From Parvibaculum indicum (GTDB lineage: Bacteria > Pseudomonadota > Alphaproteobacteria > Parvibaculales > Parvibaculaceae), in NCBI RefSeq assembly GCF_011762095.1, contig NZ_JAASQO010000001.1, forward strand, positions 310,001 through 374,000: 64,000 nucleotides of DNA. Direction: 5' to 3'. The position numbers were made by a program, and so were the translations under genes. Within the stretch, counting starts at the first letter, position 1, and each line of letters starts with the position of its first letter. The notes beneath the pieces are model-generated. The model was not told the DNA's origin, did not search any database, and saw nothing but the letters and a program-made list of their open reading frames with translations. Below are positions 37,866 to 46,187 of the stretch, in pieces.

Positions 37866-38699
37866 TTAAATGCCGTCGCCGTCGGTATTGGTCACCGGAA
37901 GGTGGATACCGCATTCGTCCTTGTCCTGCCCGGCCCAGCGCCCGTCGCGATAGGACCCGCCTTCGGGCACGCGTTCCGTGCAGGGCATGCAGCCGATGGA
38001 CAGATAGCCGTCTTTCACCAGGGGATGACGCGGCAGCCTGTATTCGTCCAGATAGGCCTCCAGCGCCTCCTGATCCCAGTCCGCCAGCGGATTGAGCTTG
38101 AAGCGGGTCCCCAGGGACCCCGATTTAGCCGCTCCCGCTTCTCCGGTGCCCCGGATCGCCTCTTCCTCGATCTTGTGCATGGCAGAGCGGGCGCTCGTCT
38201 GGAAACGCTTCCGGCCCGTAATCGACATCTCCACGCCCTTGAGCGCGCGCTCCAGCGGCAGCACCTTGCGGATATGGCAGCACTGGTCCGGATTGGCGTT
38301 CCACAGGCCCCCGTTTGGGTCCTGGGCCGCCAGATCGTCCGGATGCGGGCCGATGGCACGCAGATCCGCAAGTCCGAGCTTTTCCTGCAACCGGTCTCGA
38401 TAGCGTAGCGTCTCGCCGAAAAGCTTTCCCGTATTGAGAAAGATGACCGGGGTCGTCGGATCGATCTGCGAAATCATGTGAAGCAGCACGGCCGATTCCG
38501 CCCCGAAAGAGGAAACCGCCGCGATCCGGCCCTGAAACTCCGACTTGATCATGACCTCGAGAAGGTCCTGCGGCGCAAGGCTTTCATAGGCGTCGCGCAA
38601 TTCGCGCAGACGCGCGGACGTGACGGGCTCGGCATCCATCACCGCCGCCTGCCGGTCTGTCAGCCCCGTGCTTTTTCTTGTGAGATCGAGTGCGGTCAT
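37866..38699 (-). CDS. cysH: Assimilatory (phospho)adenylylsulfate reductase
   Basis: This 277-residue enzyme has the P-loop-like VSSFGAESAVLL and a conserved Arg-rich segment. Four cysteines are arranged as CC in QCCHIRK and CxxC in IGCMPCT. These bind a [4Fe-4S] cluster, the mark of the APS-reducing form rather than the E. coli PAPS enzyme. The catalytic C-terminal ECGIH is also present. It reduces activated sulfate to sulfite. It overlaps the upstream siroheme gene by ATGA, so they are coupled. The ATG at 38699 is preferred over an in-frame start 40 codons upstream. Confidence 0.9.
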   Translation of the reverse strand: MTALDLTRKSTGLTDRQAAVMDAEPVTSARLRELRDAYESLAPQDLLEVMIKSEFQGRIAAVSSFGAESAVLLHMISQIDPTTPVIFLNTGKLFGETLRYRDRLQEKLGLADLRAIGPHPDDLAAQDPNGGLWNANPDQCCHIRKVLPLERALKGVEMSITGRKRFQTSARSAMHKIEEEAIRGTGEAGAAKSGSLGTRFKLNPLADWDQEALEAYLDEYRLPRHPLVKDGYLSIGCMPCTERVPEGGSYRDGRWAGQDKDECGIHLPVTNTDGDGI

Positions 38700-39256
38700 G
38701 ACAACCAGCCTTTCTCGTCGATAAGGGCATCGGTCCGGCGTCCGAGTTCGGCAATGCCTGTTCCTTCGTCCCGCCACATCTCGCGCTGGCGAGCCAGTTC
38801 GTCCAGCCGCCCGCCCCATTCCGGGCCAAATTTCTCGGCCAGATAGCGCTTCAGGCGGCGTGCCAGGCCCGGCGATTTGCCGCCCGTCGAAACGGTGAGC
38901 GTCAGCTCGCCCCGCCTCAGCATGGCGGGCACATGGAAATCGCAGAGCGCCCGGCGGTCTTCCGTGTTCACAAGTGCGCCTGCCGCCCGTGCCGCCTCGG
39001 CAAGCCTCTCGGCCTCGGCTTCCTCGAGCCCGGCGATGAAAACCACCCGCGCGGCCTCCAGCGCCCCGGCCTCCGGCCGCGCGCCGCGCAACCTGTCGCC
39101 GATCGCCGAGGCATAGTCCGGCGCCGGATCGCGCGCATAGACATCCAGCCGCGACGCACCGGCCTCATCCAGCAAGCGCAGCCGACGCAGGGCATCGTCG
39201 CCCTCCCCGATCAGTACGATATTCACGCTGTCGGTATCGATCAGGATCGGAAACAT
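38696..39256 (-). CDS. Precorrin-2 dehydrogenase/ferrochelatase (siroheme synthase N-terminal type)
   Basis: This 186-residue protein matches the N-terminal half of CysG (Met8-like): MFPILIDTDSVNIVLIGEGDDALRRLRLL with a Rossmann start, VNTEDRRALCDFHVPAMLRRGELTLTVSTGGKSPGLARRLK for the active site. It lacks the methyltransferase half. It should make siroheme, the cofactor of sulfite reductase, from precorrin-2. It is translationally coupled to cysH; cysI and the methyltransferase are not in the window. A palindromic promoter element lies upstream. Confidence 0.88.
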   Translation of the reverse strand: MFPILIDTDSVNIVLIGEGDDALRRLRLLDEAGASRLDVYARDPAPDYASAIGDRLRGARPEAGALEAARVVFIAGLEEAEAERLAEAARAAGALVNTEDRRALCDFHVPAMLRRGELTLTVSTGGKSPGLARRLKRYLAEKFGPEWGGRLDELARQREMWRDEGTGIAELGRRTDALIDEKGWLS

Positions 39257-39332
39257 CGACGCCCGGCCTCCTGCTACACTCCAATTCCCCAAAGAGATAT
39301 GGAACCGGAGAAAATAATTCAAGAAGATAACG

Positions 39333-39348
39333 TATTATACCAATAATA
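39333..39348. promoter_or_regulatory. Palindrome over the -10 region of the sulfur genes
   Basis: TATTAT-N4-ATAATA is a perfect 6-base inverted repeat in an AT-rich stretch upstream of the siroheme gene. On the minus strand, TATAAT (39339-39334) overlaps one arm, so a regulator bound here would block the promoter. Confidence 0.4.
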
Positions 39349-39375
39349 ACACTATTTTCACGTTGTTTATAGGCG

Positions 39376-39400
39376 AAGAAAAGGGCCGTTCCCGGCCCTT
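39376..39400 (-). terminator. Terminator of the fliN-like gene
   Basis: The stem AAGGGCCG/CGGCCCTT is followed on the minus strand by TTCTTCG, 28 bases after the fliN-like stop codon. Confidence 0.7.
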
Positions 39401-39427
39401 CCTGCGAATTTACCCTGTTTCAGCCGT

Positions 39428-39676
39428 CTAATCGGCTTTCTGGCTGATCAGTTCCGTCACCGAAACGGCGATCCTTTCGCCTTCCACAACGATCTGGCCG
39501 CGTGCGATCGGAACATTGTTGGCCAGCAGGAGCACATCGTCTTCATGGCGCGCATTGAGCTCGATCACGGCGCCGCGCCCCATCTTCAGCAATTGCTGAA
39601 TCGGCAAGGTGGTCTTGCCAAGCACCACCGATAGTTCGACAAAGACCTTGTTGACGGTATTCATTTTCGCGCCCAT
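39428..39676 (-). CDS. fliN: Stand-alone FliN-like protein (SpoA domain)
   Basis: This 82-residue protein consists essentially of one SpoA/FliN C-ring domain: VFVELSVVLGKTTLPIQQLLKMGRGAVIELN, then GQIVVEGERIAVSVTELIS. FliN forms the base of the flagellar rotor and binds CheY-P; related proteins exist in type III secretion. No other flagellar gene is in the window, so the setting is unusual. The start is uncertain among three in-frame codons (39706, 39676, 39664); 39676 has the best ribosome binding site. A CtrA-like box lies 56 bases upstream. Confidence 0.8.
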   Translation of the reverse strand: MGAKMNTVNKVFVELSVVLGKTTLPIQQLLKMGRGAVIELNARHEDDVLLLANNVPIARGQIVVEGERIAVSVTELISQKAD

Positions 39677-39731
39677 TAGCTTATCTGCCCCTTTGAGGAG
39701 CACCACCCGAAGCCCAAATTCGCATGGCGGA

Positions 39732-39747
39732 GTTACCCCGTGGTTAA
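39732..39747 (-). promoter_or_regulatory. CtrA-like box between fliN and lipB
   Basis: On the minus strand this reads TTAA-N7-GTAAC, identical in half-sites and spacing to the two boxes upstream of the D,D-carboxypeptidase gene. It lies 56 bases upstream of the fliN-like start and overlaps the first codons of lipB on the other strand. Confidence 0.5.
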
Positions 39748-40435
39748 CCAGTCGAGCAGGCCTGCCCCCTCATCCGATGCGTCGCATCGGGTGGAATGGC
39801 GCGTGTCGGACGCGCCCGTCCCCTATGAAGAGGCCGTCGCCGTCATGGAAGAACGCGCGGCCGCCATCGCCGCCGGCGAGGCGCCTGAGATGGTCTGGCT
39901 GCTGGAGCACCCGCCGCTTTACACGGCAGGCACAAGCGCGGACGCCAGGGACCTGCTGACGCCGGATCGCTTCCCCGTCTTCAAGACGGGCCGCGGCGGG
40001 CAGTACACCTATCACGGTCCCGGACAGCGCGTAGCCTATGTCATGCTCGACCTGAAGCGCCGCAAGCCGGATGTCCGCGCCTATGTGCAGGACCTGGAGC
40101 GATGGCTCATCGCCGCGCTGCAACGGTTCAACGTGAAAGGCGAGGTCCGCGACGACCGCGTCGGCGTCTGGGTTCGCCGCCCCGAAAAAGGCCCGGGCCG
40201 AGAAGACAAGATCGCCGCCATCGGCGTCCGCCTGCGCCGCTGGGTGACGTTTCACGGCATCAGCCTGAACGTCGATCCCGACCTCGATCATTTCACCGGC
40301 ATCGTGCCCTGTGGCATCAGCCAGCACGGCGTGACGAGCCTTGCCGATCTCGGACATCTCGTCTCGATTCCGGAAGTCGACATGGTGCTGCGCGAAACCT
40401 TTGAAGAGGTTTTCGGCGAAAGCGAAACCGCCTAG
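39740..40435 (+). CDS. lipB: Lipoyl(octanoyl) transferase
   Basis: This 231-residue enzyme transfers octanoyl from acyl carrier protein to lipoyl domains. The motif [12 protein letters not shown], the lysine in DKIAAIGVR and the catalytic cysteine in GIVPCGI are all present. The start is GTG at 39740 with a GGAG ribosome binding site 7 bases upstream. The stop codon overlaps that of the convergent gene (shared CTAG). No lipA is in the window. Confidence 0.95.
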   Translation: MVNQSSRPAPSSDASHRVEWRVSDAPVPYEEAVAVMEERAAAIAAGEAPEMVWLLEHPPLYTAGTSADARDLLTPDRFPVFKTGRGGQYTYHGPGQRVAYVMLDLKRRKPDVRAYVQDLERWLIAALQRFNVKGEVRDDRVGVWVRRPEKGPGREDKIAAIGVRLRRWVTFHGISLNVDPDLDHFTGIVPCGISQHGVTSLADLGHLVSIPEVDMVLRETFEEVFGESETA

Positions 40436-41451
40436 GGCAAATCCGCCTGCCTCATCCCCAGCACGATAGAGCCGATCCCCGCCGTTACGATGGCAAGCCA
40501 GAACAGGCCGCCCGCTATCGGCATGGAAAGCGCGATCCAGAACACGAATGTCGCAATCGCGACGCCGATGACGCGCCCCAGTGCCCCCTCGCCCACCGCG
40601 CCGAGCTTCGTCCAGATAAAGGCGCCTGCCGCGACGATGGAGGTAAGGAACCCCGCGATCACGCCCAGCGGCCAGAGCAGGATCAGGATGAACGCCGCCG
40701 GAATGCCGATAATCGTCAACGCAACGGCAACCGCTAGAACGGGCACGCCGACGATCCAGGCCAGACCGAGAAGGAAGGCAAGCAACGGGTTTTCGGTAAA
40801 CCCGTCACGCAAGCGAGCGCTCCCTTCGGGCGCCAGCAGAGCGAACAGCGCTGCGAGAATGCCGAACACGACCGCGCCGCCGGCCGACACGCGATAGCCC
40901 GGCGCCGACCAGCCCGACCGGCTTCGCTCTTCCCATTCGCGCGGCAGGCGCCGGTCTTGCGGCATCGCCCGTGGCTCGGCCTTGCGGGACGACCAGGCGT
41001 TTTCGCTTACCTTGCCGGAAATCTCCGCCCCCGGATCGATGTCGGCCCGCGAGGCGGCGTAGTAATTCACATCCCCGTCGATCCTCGCATCCGGCCCGAG
41101 CGTCAGCCGGCTGCCATAGAAGGTGACGGTCCCGTCGATCTCGCCATTGATGAGCGCGTCCTGCGAGCGGATGGAAACATCGCCATCGACCTTGCCGCTC
41201 ATCGCGACGCGCCGCGCCGCGATCCAGACACCCCCGTCGACATCGGCATCCGGCGTCAGGATCACTGTCTCGGCAAGGATATTGAGGCCCCGGTCCGTCT
41301 TGCGCGAGAAGGTCACTTCCTGCCCGGTCAGGAACAGAGCGTCGTCCGTTCCCCATTCATAGCCTTTCTGGGCCGCATGGGCGGCACCGCCCGGCAAGGC
41401 GGACAGAACCGGGAGGGTCAGCAGCACCAGGGCCAGCAGAAACGCGCGCAT
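40432..41451 (-). CDS. Polymer-forming (bactofilin-like) protein with C-terminal membrane domain
   Basis: This 339-residue protein starts with a signal-type helix ([19 protein letters not shown]). Residues about 45-160 form regular hydrophobic repeats ([24 protein letters not shown], then [16 protein letters not shown]), the beta-helix pattern of bactofilin/polymer-forming domains. Residues about 215-335 contain four to five membrane helices. A beta-helix joined to a membrane domain is unlike cytosolic bactofilins. The function is unknown; a scaffold at the envelope is possible. Confidence 0.7.
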   Translation of the reverse strand: MRAFLLALVLLTLPVLSALPGGAAHAAQKGYEWGTDDALFLTGQEVTFSRKTDRGLNILAETVILTPDADVDGGVWIAARRVAMSGKVDGDVSIRSQDALINGEIDGTVTFYGSRLTLGPDARIDGDVNYYAASRADIDPGAEISGKVSENAWSSRKAEPRAMPQDRRLPREWEERSRSGWSAPGYRVSAGGAVVFGILAALFALLAPEGSARLRDGFTENPLLAFLLGLAWIVGVPVLAVAVALTIIGIPAAFILILLWPLGVIAGFLTSIVAAGAFIWTKLGAVGEGALGRVIGVAIATFVFWIALSMPIAGGLFWLAIVTAGIGSIVLGMRQADLP

Positions 41452-41511
41452 CGTCGGTCCTTTCAGCTTGTAACGCTCGACCCGCACTATAGGCACAAGC
41501 GCCGCATATGA

Positions 41512-41537
41512 AAAAGGGCGCCCGAAAGCGCCCTTTT
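41512..41537. terminator. Hairpin terminator, T-runs on both strands
   Basis: AAAAGGGCGC and GCGCCCTTTT form a 10-base stem with a 6-base loop. On the minus strand the T-run serves pccA, 24 bases past its stop codon. Confidence 0.85.
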
Positions 41538-41560
41538 CGCGTAATCCCCGAAAGGAACGC

Positions 41561-43576
41561 CTATTCGAATTCCATAATGACGGCATCGACCGCCAGACTG
41601 TCGCCTTCTTCACACTCGATGCTTTTCACCACCGCGTCCACTTCGGCGCGGAGAATATTTTCCATCTTCATGGCTTCGACGACGGCAAGCGCTTCGCCCG
41701 CCTTCACTTCCTGGCCGACCTCCGCGTGCAGCTTCTTTACAAGGCCCGGCATGGGGCAGAGAAGCATCTTGGATGTATCGGCAACCTTGAGTTCGGGCAT
41801 CAGCGCTGCAAGCGCATAGCCGCGCACCGTATGGACGACGGCATTGGCCGTCGCACCGCGATAACGCAGCAGATACCCCTGCTTGGCGCGGTCCGTCTCG
41901 ACGACATATTCCTTGCCGTCGATCATGCCCTGCCAGACGGCCTGCCCTGGCGTCCAGTCCGACCGCACCAGATGCTCGGAGAGCCGCTTGCCGTTTTCAT
42001 CGAGGAAGAAGACTTCCAGCCCCGCCGCCACATCCGTGGCGGAAACACGCTGGTTCCACTCGTCCAGCGACACGATCCACTCCGTCGGCAGCACACGCGG
42101 CCTGTTGGGCAACTGACCGGAAATCTGAACCGCGCGGTCCGCATGCAGCTTGTTCATATGCACGGCGATAACGGCGAGCATGACGGCGCGCTCATCGGCC
42201 AGGTCCACGCCCTTGAAGCCGTCGGGATACTCCTCGGGAATGAAATTCGTCGTCAGACGGCCTTCGCGAAAACGCGGATGCTCCATGATCGCCGCGAGGA
42301 ACGGGATATTGTGACCGATCCCCTTGATATGGAAGCTGTCCAGCGCCTTCGACATATGGTCGATGGCGGAGAGCCGGTCCGGCCCATGCGTACAGAGCTT
42401 GGCGATCATCGGGTCGTAGAACAGCGAAATCTCGCCGCCCTCGAAGACGCCGGTATCGTTGCGGATGGTAAGGCCCTTTTCCGTCCCCTCCTGCGGTGGC
42501 TGGTAACGCACCAGACGCCCCGTGGACGGCAGGAAGTTCCTGTACGGATCTTCCGCATAGATGCGGCTTTCCATCGCCCAGCCGTTGATCTCCACATCCG
42601 ACTGCTTGATCTTCAGTTCCTCGCCATTGGCGACGCGGATCATCTGTTCCACAAGGTCGATGCCGGTGATGAGTTCCGTCACCGGATGCTCCACCTGCAG
42701 GCGCGTGTTCATTTCGAGGAAATAGAAGTTCTTGTCCTTGTCGACGATGAACTCCACCGTGCCCGCGCTCTCATAGTTCACGGCCTTTGCGAGCGCCACG
42801 GCCTGTTCGCCCATGGCCTTGCGGGTTTCCTCGTCGAGGAAGGGCGACGGCGCCTCCTCGATCACCTTCTGGTTGCGGCGCTGGATCGAGCATTCGCGCT
42901 CCACCACATAGATCGCATTGCCCTTCTTGTCGGCCAGCACCTGAATTTCGATATGGCGCGGCTGCGTCACGAATTTCTCGATGAAGACGCGGTCGTCGCC
43001 GAAGCTCGACTTGGCCTCGGACATGGAGGAGGCAAACCCGTCCGCCACTTCCGATTCAGACCATGCGATACGCATGCCCTTGCCGCCGCCGCCGGCCGAC
43101 GCCTTGATCATCACCGGATAACCGATGTCGTTGGCGATCTTCACCGCCTCTTCCGCCGTCTCGATCACACCGAGATAGCCCGGCACCGTGTTGACCTTGG
43201 CCTCGTTGGCGAACTTCTTGGACTCGATCTTGTCGCCCATCACCTCGATGGCCTTGATGTTCGGCCCGATGAAGGCAATGCCGTTATCGGCCAGCGCCTG
43301 CGCGAATTTCGCGTTTTCCGACAGGAAGCCGTAGCCGGGATGAACCGCCTCGGCACCCGTCTGTTTGCAGGCTTCGATGATCTTGTCCGCGATCAGATAG
43401 GATTCCGACGCCGGCGGCGGGCCGAGGAACACATGCTCGTCCGCCATCTCGACATGAAGTGCATCGGCATCCGCCTCGGAATAGACGGCCACCGTCTTGA
43501 TGCCCATGGCACGCGCCGTCTTGATGACGCGGCAGGCAATTTCGCCTCGGTTGGCGATCAGGATTTTCTTGAACAT
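41561..43576 (-). CDS. pccA: Propionyl-CoA carboxylase, biotin-carrying alpha subunit
   Basis: This 671-residue protein has the biotin carboxylase domain (MFKKILIANRGEIACRVIKTA, ATP-grasp loop GGGGKGMR, catalytic YFLEMNTRLQVEHP) and a C-terminal biotinyl domain with EAMKMEN. With the beta subunit it carboxylates propionyl-CoA to methylmalonyl-CoA. The substrate assignment relies on the pairing with pccB and on overall similarity; it is a separate system from mccA/mccB. It starts 11 bases after pccB. Confidence 0.92.
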   Translation of the reverse strand: MFKKILIANRGEIACRVIKTARAMGIKTVAVYSEADADALHVEMADEHVFLGPPPASESYLIADKIIEACKQTGAEAVHPGYGFLSENAKFAQALADNGIAFIGPNIKAIEVMGDKIESKKFANEAKVNTVPGYLGVIETAEEAVKIANDIGYPVMIKASAGGGGKGMRIAWSESEVADGFASSMSEAKSSFGDDRVFIEKFVTQPRHIEIQVLADKKGNAIYVVERECSIQRRNQKVIEEAPSPFLDEETRKAMGEQAVALAKAVNYESAGTVEFIVDKDKNFYFLEMNTRLQVEHPVTELITGIDLVEQMIRVANGEELKIKQSDVEINGWAMESRIYAEDPYRNFLPSTGRLVRYQPPQEGTEKGLTIRNDTGVFEGGEISLFYDPMIAKLCTHGPDRLSAIDHMSKALDSFHIKGIGHNIPFLAAIMEHPRFREGRLTTNFIPEEYPDGFKGVDLADERAVMLAVIAVHMNKLHADRAVQISGQLPNRPRVLPTEWIVSLDEWNQRVSATDVAAGLEVFFLDENGKRLSEHLVRSDWTPGQAVWQGMIDGKEYVVETDRAKQGYLLRYRGATANAVVHTVRGYALAALMPELKVADTSKMLLCPMPGLVKKLHAEVGQEVKAGEALAVVEAMKMENILRAEVDAVVKSIECEEGDSLAVDAVIMEFE

Positions 43577-43587
43577 GGAGATCGCCC

Positions 43588-45120
43588 TCAGAGCGGAATG
43601 TTGTCGTGCTTCTTCCAGGGATTCTCGAGCTCCTTGTCGCGAAGGAGCGCGAGCGCGCGGGCAAGCCGCGGCCGCGTGGAATGCGGCATGATCACTTCGT
43701 CGATATAGCCCCGCTCCGCCGCGACGAAGGGGTTGAGGAAGCGATCTTCATAGGCCTTGGTGTGGGATGCGATCTTTTCATCGTCGCCAAGGTCCTGACG
43801 GTGGATGATTTCCACCGCGCCCTTGGCACCCATCACCGCGATCTCGGCGGTCGGCCAGGCATAGTTGATGTCGCCGCGCAGATGCTTGGACGACATCACG
43901 TCATAAGCACCGCCATAGGCCTTGCGGGTGATGACGGTCACTTTCGGCACCGTCGCTTCCGTATAGGCAAAGAGCAGCTTCGCGCCATGCTTGATGAGGC
44001 CGCCATATTCCTGCGCCGTCCCCGGCAGGAAGCCCGGCACGTCGACGAAGGTAACGATCGGAATATCGAAGCAGTCGCAGAAGCGTACGAAGCGCGCGGC
44101 CTTGCGGCTCGCATCGCTGTCCAGCACGCCCGCCAGTACCATGGGCTGGTTCGCGACGATGCCCACCGTGCGGCCCTCGATGCGGCCGAAACCGGTGACG
44201 ATGTTCTTGGCGAAGTTTTCCTGCAGTTCGAAGAAATCGCCCTCGTCCACCGTCTTCAGGATCAACTCCTTCATGTCATAGGGCATGTTGGGGTTGCGGG
44301 GGATGAGCGTATCGAGCGAGCGCTCGCTGCGGTTCGCGTCGTCGAAGAACGGACGCTCCGGCACTTCATCGCGGTTCGACGACGGCAGGAAGTCGATCAG
44401 GCGGCGAATTTGCCCCAGCGTGATGACGTCATTGTCCCAGGCACCGTCCGCGACGGAAGACTTCACCGTGTGGATGGACGCGCCGCCCAGCTCTTCCGAC
44501 GTCACGGTCTCGTTCGTCACCGTCTTCACCACATCGGGGCCGGTCACGAACATGTAGGAGGTATCGCGCACCATGAAGATGAAGTCGGTCATGGCCGGCG
44601 AATAAACGTCGCCGCCCGCGCAGGGGCCCATGATGACGGAAATCTGCGGGATCACGCCCGAGGCCAGCACGTTGCGCGTGAACACTTCGCCATAGCCGCC
44701 CAGCGCATCCACGCCTTCCTGAATGCGCGCGCCGCCCGCGTCGAACAGACCGATGATCGGCGCACCGGTCTTCAGCGCCATGTCCTGCACCTTGGTCATC
44801 TTGCGGGCATGGGATTTCGACAGCGAACCGCCGAAGACGGTGAAATCCTTCACGAAAAGATAGACAGGGCGGCCATTGACGGTGCCCCAGCCGGTGACCA
44901 CACCGTCACCGGGGATCTTCTGCCCGTCCATCCCGAAATCGTGGCAGTCATGTTCCACGAACATGTCGAACTCCTCGAAGGAGCCCTCGTCGAGCAGAAG
45001 CTCGATGCGTTCGCGGGCCGTCAGCTTGCCCTTGGAATGCTGCGAGTCGATGCGCTTCTGACCGCCGCCGAGCCGCGCCGTGGCACGCCTCTCCTCAAGC
45101 TGGCGAAGAATTTCCTTCAT
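43588..45120 (-). CDS. pccB: Propionyl-CoA carboxylase, beta subunit
   Basis: This 510-residue carboxyltransferase has [20 protein letters not shown] near the start, [41 protein letters not shown] and [14 protein letters not shown], typical of the propionyl-CoA enzyme. The active site is made with the biotin of the alpha subunit. It opens the pccB-pccA operon. The 250 bases upstream (45121-45370) hold no gene and should carry its promoter, although I see no clear element there. Confidence 0.95.
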   Translation of the reverse strand: MKEILRQLEERRATARLGGGQKRIDSQHSKGKLTARERIELLLDEGSFEEFDMFVEHDCHDFGMDGQKIPGDGVVTGWGTVNGRPVYLFVKDFTVFGGSLSKSHARKMTKVQDMALKTGAPIIGLFDAGGARIQEGVDALGGYGEVFTRNVLASGVIPQISVIMGPCAGGDVYSPAMTDFIFMVRDTSYMFVTGPDVVKTVTNETVTSEELGGASIHTVKSSVADGAWDNDVITLGQIRRLIDFLPSSNRDEVPERPFFDDANRSERSLDTLIPRNPNMPYDMKELILKTVDEGDFFELQENFAKNIVTGFGRIEGRTVGIVANQPMVLAGVLDSDASRKAARFVRFCDCFDIPIVTFVDVPGFLPGTAQEYGGLIKHGAKLLFAYTEATVPKVTVITRKAYGGAYDVMSSKHLRGDINYAWPTAEIAVMGAKGAVEIIHRQDLGDDEKIASHTKAYEDRFLNPFVAAERGYIDEVIMPHSTRPRLARALALLRDKELENPWKKHDNIPL

Positions 45121-45370
45121 GCCGCCCCCTTATTTGCTGGCTGGCTTCCCGCCGCTGGAAATCAGGCGGGCTGTGGCCGGGCGTGATGACATTATCCGGC
45201 GCCGGAAACGGCCTGCCCCTCCCCCCCGATCTGAGGCGCAGGGCGGCTGCGGACGCCATCCTTGTGCGAGGCGCTTTCAATAGCACCCTGTACGAGAAAT
45301 TGCCAATGGTACGGGCAGTTTACGGCGGTTTTCCGAGGCTATTCCGGTTCCCCGGCGCGCCGACGCTGCG

Positions 45371-46180
45371 TCAGACCGCTCCCTCGTCCAGCAAGGCCAG
45401 AAACCGTGCCGTATCGGCGATCTCCGAGCGGCGGGTTTCAAGGCGGATTCGCTCCTCCTCATCCTCGCCGCAAAGCTGCACGGCCCAGGCTTCCTCGACA
45501 TGGGCTGCCTGATGGACCGCCTCCGCGTCCATCCTGCCCCGCACCATGGCCAGCGCGATCAGGGCCGAGCCCGTCAGCGTGGTCATATTGTGGAGCGCCG
45601 CCACCCGGAAGGCGTCGAGGCCGGCCACGGCGCGACGCAGCCGGTCGAGCGCATCGGCGTCCTGCGGTACCTGAATGATGCTGCTGGTCGTGACAAAGGA
45701 GGCCCCGAGCTCGTCCCGCGCCCAGGTCAGCACCGGGTCCCAATGCGCCGCCTGCAGGGCCACGAGCCCTTCGGGGTATTCCGCCCGGTAACAGGTAAGA
45801 TCCGAACCGCCATATTTGACGATTTCCTCCGTCACGACGTCATGTCGCGGCTCCACGAGATCGAGCGCGGTGTTGGCAAGCCGTGTGAACCACATGACGC
45901 GGGGGTCGATTTCCTCGGTCTGCGCGTTCCACTCCTCTGCCATGGCACGGGCCAGCGCCTCGCTCGGCACGACAAGCGACCGGCGTGAAGGAGTTTTCAC
46001 ACCCTTGCCGTCCAGCAGCACCGTGTGCCCGCCTTCCCCGGGCGCGGCCTCCGCCTTCTCGTAAAAGCGTTTGGGCAGCTTTCTGAGCTTCTGTCCGCCG
46101 GGATGGGCGGCCTGTTCGTCGCCCTCTTTCCGCCCGGCGAGATCGAAAATGCCGCCGCTCTTGTCGTTGTCGTCCTGCAT
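45371..46180 (-). CDS. ATP12 family F1-ATPase assembly chaperone
   Basis: This 269-residue soluble protein matches the ATP12 chaperone family: RFYEKAEAAPGEGGHTVLLDGKGVKTPSRRSLVVPS, then AEEWNAQTEEIDP and the conserved LTCYRAEYPEGL. In mitochondria Atp12 binds the F1 alpha subunit before assembly, and many alphaproteobacteria carry a homologue. The ATG at 46180 starts MQDDNDKSGG; earlier in-frame starts lack similarity. It follows the AsmA gene by 7 bases. Confidence 0.9.
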   Translation of the reverse strand: MQDDNDKSGGIFDLAGRKEGDEQAAHPGGQKLRKLPKRFYEKAEAAPGEGGHTVLLDGKGVKTPSRRSLVVPSEALARAMAEEWNAQTEEIDPRVMWFTRLANTALDLVEPRHDVVTEEIVKYGGSDLTCYRAEYPEGLVALQAAHWDPVLTWARDELGASFVTTSSIIQVPQDADALDRLRRAVAGLDAFRVAALHNMTTLTGSALIALAMVRGRMDAEAVHQAAHVEEAWAVQLCGEDEEERIRLETRRSEIADTARFLALLDEGAV

Positions 46181-46187
46181 GAAATCC

